The notes under the pieces were generated by a model that saw nothing but the letters and a program-made list of their open reading frames with translations, did no database searches and was not told the origin of the DNA. This document shows positions 7,093 through 9,499 of a DNA stretch of 9,499 nucleotides, one piece after another; position 1 is the stretch's first letter, and each line of letters begins with the position of its first letter. The position numbers were made by a program, and so were the translations under genes. This DNA is from Alphaproteobacteria bacterium (GTDB taxonomy: Bacteria > Pseudomonadota > Alphaproteobacteria > UBA6615): the NCBI GenBank assembly GCA_030831135.1, contig JAURLR010000236.1, positions 1 through 9,499 on the forward strand. The letters run 5' to 3'.

Positions 7093-7112
7093 ACCAAGCG
7101 GCACCAAGCCGC
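7093..7112 (+). repeat. Tandem 10-bp repeat and small hairpin in the monooxygenase leader
   Basis: ACCAAGCGGC (7093-7102) is followed directly by ACCAAGCCGC (7103-7112), nine of ten bases identical. Because of the single difference, GCGGC (7098-7102) and GCCGC (7108-7112) also form a 5-bp hairpin with loop ACCAA. It lies inside the predicted 5' leader; the role is unknown and it may be chance. Confidence 0.4.
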
Positions 7113-7141
7113 CCTCGCCCGAAGTATGTGGAGACGACGTC

Positions 7142-8254
7142 ATGAAATACGGAATGTTCAGCATGCCCCTGCGTCCGCCTGGCGGCGACGTGACGGGCAA
7201 TTATCACCGCGATATCCAGACCTTTATTCACGCCGACAAACTCGGCTACTCCGAAGGCTGGATGGGTGAGCACTACACCATCCCCTGGGAACCGATCCCG
7301 GCAACGGATTTGTTCGCTGCCACGGTGTTCGCCCAGACCGAGCAGATTCGCGTGGGAACCGGCGTGACCCTTCTGCCCATGCACGACCCACGGCTGGTGG
7401 CGCTGCGCATCGCATATCTTGATCACCTGTCGAAGGGTCGCCTGAACTTCGGAATCGGTGCCGGTGGCGCACCGACGGATTTCCAGTTCTTCGACATCAA
7501 CTATCAGGAAGGTGAGCATCGCGCGCGCATGCGCGAATCGATTGATGCCATCAAGCGCCTGTGGACCGAGGAAGACCCGTTCGAGCACAACGGCCAGTTC
7601 TGGCAGTTCAAGGTGCCCGAGCCGATGCCGCATATTCCGCTCTATCATCACATCCGCCCCTACCAGGACCCGCACCCGCCCATCGCGGTGGCCGGCCTGC
7701 ACAAATATTCGGAATCGCTGGAAACAGCAGGCCGTGAAGGCTGGATTCCGATGAGCGTGAACTACCTGCCAGCGGCCAACCTCAACACCCATTGGGATGC
7801 TGTCCTGAAGGGCGCCAATGAGAGCGGCCTGACCCCGAGCCGCAAGGACTGGCGGGTTGCACGCGAGATCTTCGTCGGGCGGACCGACGCCGAAGCTCGC
7901 GAACACGCTCTCAGTGGCGGCATGGCACGTGCCTATAACGACTACATGTACAACGTGCTCAAGTCGCTCGGCGTCGTCGATCTCTACAAGGAGAACGAGG
8001 ACATCAAGGATGAGGACCTGACCGCGGAGTACATCTGCGACAACATCTGGATTGTCGGCAGCCCTGACACCGTCACCCGCAAGCTTCGCAAGCTGTATGA
8101 CGACACGGGCGGTTTCGGCACGGTGCTGCAGGTCCAGTATGTCTATGAGCCGTTTGACGCCTGGCTTGAGAACATGAACCTGTTCGCCAAGGAGGTCATG
8201 CCGAACCTGGCCGATCTGGTGCCCGAGGACGCGGTGGCAAACGCCGCCCAGTAG
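7142..8254 (+). CDS. Luciferase-like (LLM class) flavin-dependent monooxygenase
   Basis: A 370-residue TIM-barrel protein of the bacterial-luciferase-like family, which uses reduced flavin from a partner reductase to insert oxygen from O2 into a substrate. It begins MKYGMFSMPLRPP, as family members commonly do. It has EHYT with H44 at the position of the catalytic His of LuxA, then a barrel strand IRVGTGVTLLP, HDPRLVALRIAYLDHLSKGR (81-100), the flavin-site stretch FGIGAG (103-108), and later VGSPDTV near the C-terminal part. ATG 7142 follows GGAG (7130-7133) by 8 nt; the open frame upstream back to 7046 runs through the probable promoter and is not used. It heads a plus-strand group with two iron oxygenases and is divergent from the lyase-ligase pair. 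No flavin reductase gene is seen here. The substrate is unknown; LLM enzymes act on terpenes, sulfonates, aminopolycarboxylates and others. Confidence 0.9.
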   Translation: MKYGMFSMPLRPPGGDVTGNYHRDIQTFIHADKLGYSEGWMGEHYTIPWEPIPATDLFAATVFAQTEQIRVGTGVTLLPMHDPRLVALRIAYLDHLSKGRLNFGIGAGGAPTDFQFFDINYQEGEHRARMRESIDAIKRLWTEEDPFEHNGQFWQFKVPEPMPHIPLYHHIRPYQDPHPPIAVAGLHKYSESLETAGREGWIPMSVNYLPAANLNTHWDAVLKGANESGLTPSRKDWRVAREIFVGRTDAEAREHALSGGMARAYNDYMYNVLKSLGVVDLYKENEDIKDEDLTAEYICDNIWIVGSPDTVTRKLRKLYDDTGGFGTVLQVQYVYEPFDAWLENMNLFAKEVMPNLADLVPEDAVANAAQ

Positions 8255-8278
8255 TCATCCGGCAGACTTCGTGAGTTC

Positions 8279-8315
8279 CGCCGGGCCGCTCCGTCACTGA
8301 CGTTGCGGCCCGGCG
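8279..8315 (+). repeat. Strong GC-rich hairpin between two oxygenase genes
   Basis: Bases 8279-8289 and 8305-8315 are exact reverse complements (11 bp, all G and C). Inside, CGTC and GACG pair around ACT, so the whole 37-nt element can form one long imperfect stem. There is no T run on either strand after it, so it is not a classical intrinsic terminator. It is more likely a stabiliser, RNA-processing or REP-like element that tunes expression between the genes. Confidence 0.7.
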
Positions 8316-8316
8316 T

Positions 8317-8330
8317 CTCGAAAACGAGGG
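8317..8330 (+). promoter_or_regulatory. Small hairpin overlapping the ribosome binding site of the iron oxygenase gene
   Basis: CTCG (8317-8320), loop AAAA, CGAG (8325-8328) can pair. The right arm overlaps the GAGGG ribosome site (8326-8330), which lies 9 nt before ATG 8340. It could partly mask the site, but four base pairs are weak. Confidence 0.3.
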
Positions 8331-8339
8331 AAATACATC

Positions 8340-9371
8340 ATGTCCGTAGCGTTCGAGTCCGAACCCAAAGTATCCGATTACGTCGCCCAGTGTCTGGTCG
8401 AGGAACGGCTGCCCATCATCGATATCGGGGATTATCTGTCCGGCGACCCGGCAGCGCGCGAACAGTTCGCCACCGATCTGCGCGCGATTCAGGAAGATCT
8501 CGGCTTCTATTGCATCGTCAATCACGGGGTTGATCAGGACCTGATCGACCGGAGCTTTGATCAGGTTGCCGAACTCTTCGCGCTGTCCGAAGAAACCAAG
8601 ATGGCCCACAAGGTCGATTTCCATCATCAGGGGTTCATTCCCAACAAGGCAACGATCCTGCGCTGGTCCAAGATCGCAAAGAACGAAAAGAAAGACCTGA
8701 ACGAGGCCTGGGCGTTCATGCGCGAGCGCACCGCCGACGACCCCAAAGTTGTCGCCAATATCCGACATCGCGGCCTAAACCAGTGGCCCCACGAGCTTCC
8801 CGAATTCCGCAAGACGCTGCTGGAATATCAGGAAACCATGGCCGATCTCGCCTTTAGCATGTTGCCCGCCTATGCCCGCGCGCTTGACCTGCCGGCAGAC
8901 TACTTCGATGCGAAGTTTTCCAATGCCGAATATTACAACCGTTGTGCCTGGTACCCGAAGGTGGACGCCGAAGAAGGCCAGTTCTCACTCTCGCCCCACT
9001 CCGATCACAGCTCCATGACCTATCTGCCCCTGATGGATGTTCCCGGCCTTGAGGTCATGTCGCCATCGGGCAAGTGGATCGAGGTGGAACCCGTCCGCGG
9101 CGCAATCGTGGTCAATACGGGGGAGTTCTTCAACCGCTGGACCAATGGCCGCTTCATCGCGACGCCGCACCGCGTGGTACCGCCCAAAAAGACCCGCTAT
9201 GCCCTGACCTTTTTCTACAACTGCAATGACGAGACCGTCGCCAATCCGTTTCCGTCCTGCATCGGACCGGACGAGGAACCGAAATACGAACCGATGTCCT
9301 TCCACGAGTTTTTCGTGACCTATATGGATGGCAACTACATCTATCGCACCGCAGAAATGGATGAAGACTGA
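8340..9371 (+). CDS. Isopenicillin-N-synthase-like non-heme Fe(II) / 2-oxoglutarate-type oxygenase
   Basis: A 343-residue protein of the isopenicillin N synthase family of cupin-fold iron oxygenases. The N-terminal DIOX_N-type part shows LPIIDIGDYL (24-33) and LGFYCIVNHGV (54-64). The catalytic jelly roll has SPHSDHSSMTYL with iron ligands H220 and D222, then ATPHRVV with H277, and the cosubstrate-binding R286. The family's RxS motif reads RYA, so the Ser is replaced by Ala288. NTGEFFNRWTNG (259-270) is the usual stretch before the distal His. Most relatives use 2-oxoglutarate to hydroxylate small molecules; IPNS itself does not, so cosubstrate use is inferred. It starts at ATG 8340 with GAGGG 9 nt upstream. 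It follows the flavin monooxygenase by 85 bp, containing a strong hairpin, and precedes a second iron oxygenase by 5 bp. This is not evidence of beta-lactam synthesis. Substrate unknown. Confidence 0.9.
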   Translation: MSVAFESEPKVSDYVAQCLVEERLPIIDIGDYLSGDPAAREQFATDLRAIQEDLGFYCIVNHGVDQDLIDRSFDQVAELFALSEETKMAHKVDFHHQGFIPNKATILRWSKIAKNEKKDLNEAWAFMRERTADDPKVVANIRHRGLNQWPHELPEFRKTLLEYQETMADLAFSMLPAYARALDLPADYFDAKFSNAEYYNRCAWYPKVDAEEGQFSLSPHSDHSSMTYLPLMDVPGLEVMSPSGKWIEVEPVRGAIVVNTGEFFNRWTNGRFIATPHRVVPPKKTRYALTFFYNCNDETVANPFPSCIGPDEEPKYEPMSFHEFFVTYMDGNYIYRTAEMDED

Positions 9372-9376
9372 CCCCG

Positions 9377-9499
9377 ATGACCACTACAGAAACCCATGAG
9401 CAGATTCGTATCCACCCGCTGACGACCGCGCTAGGCGCGGAGATCGAAGGCGTCGATCTCTCGAAGCCGCTGGCACGCGAAACCGTTGCAACATTGCGG
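9377..9499 (+). CDS. TauD/TfdA-family dioxygenase, N-terminal 41 codons only
   Basis: The first 41 residues, beginning MTTTETHEQIRIHPL, contain ALGAEIEGVDLSKPL, the typical N-terminal signature of TauD/TfdA-type Fe(II)/2-oxoglutarate dioxygenases. That family oxidises taurine, phenoxyacetates, carnitine precursors and many other acids. The HxD iron motif and distal His lie beyond the right edge and cannot be checked. ATG 9377 is 5 bp after the preceding stop, with no strong ribosome site, so coupled translation with the upstream iron oxygenase is likely. The frame is open to the window edge. Confidence 0.8.
   Translation, partial: MTTTETHEQIRIHPLTTALGAEIEGVDLSKPLARETVATLR

Noticed and set aside
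7070..7906. Long minus-strand open frame opposite the luciferase-like gene
   Set aside because: Shadow frame produced by high GC at third codon positions; the plus-strand product has clear family motifs.
8279..8315. Intrinsic terminator after the luciferase-like gene
   Set aside because: The hairpin is strong but no T tract follows on either strand.
8340..9371. Beta-lactam biosynthesis gene
   Set aside because: Similarity is to the broad IPNS-like oxygenase family only; no peptide synthetase or other beta-lactam genes are nearby.

Overview
The window looks like a chromosomal segment of a GC-rich proteobacterium, most likely an alphaproteobacterium. That assignment is inferred from protein style, codon use and gene content; there is no rRNA or tRNA here to test it. 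Coding density is high. No insertion sequence, CRISPR array, tRNA or rRNA gene was recognised.

Left part (1-3094): a queuosine locus. On the minus strand, queA, queF and queG (3' end cut by the window edge) form an operon for three steps of tRNA queuosine formation: preQ0 reduction to preQ1, ribosyl transfer to give epoxyqueuosine, and reduction to queuosine. A YhhQ-type queuosine-precursor transporter is transcribed divergently from queA across a 96-bp spacer that holds an inverted repeat and a strikingly A-rich leader. The transglycosylase gene tgt, which supplies the step between QueF and QueA, is not in the window.

Middle part (3114-4830, plus strand): an LpxR-like outer-membrane lipid A deacylase gene interrupted by one in-frame amber codon, which probably makes it a recent pseudogene, then a PEBP/YbhB-like protein. 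The latter converges with the next gene across only 3 bp.

Right part (4834-9499): a less familiar metabolic module. On the minus strand, a short citrate-synthase-fold, citryl-CoA-lyase-like protein overlaps by 14 bp with a PaaK-like CoA ligase. Divergent from these, on the plus strand, are a bacterial-luciferase-like flavin monooxygenase, an isopenicillin-N-synthase-like Fe(II) oxygenase and the first 41 codons of a TauD/TfdA-like dioxygenase. The divergent spacer contains two facing sigma70-like promoters and a 16-bp palindrome between them. Three oxygenases of different chemistry, a CoA ligase and a C-C lyase suggest stepwise oxidation of an organic compound to an acid, CoA activation and retro-Claisen cleavage. 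The substrate cannot be read from the sequence. The lyase-like protein appears to carry Gln where citrate synthases carry a catalytic Asp, so its reaction is uncertain.
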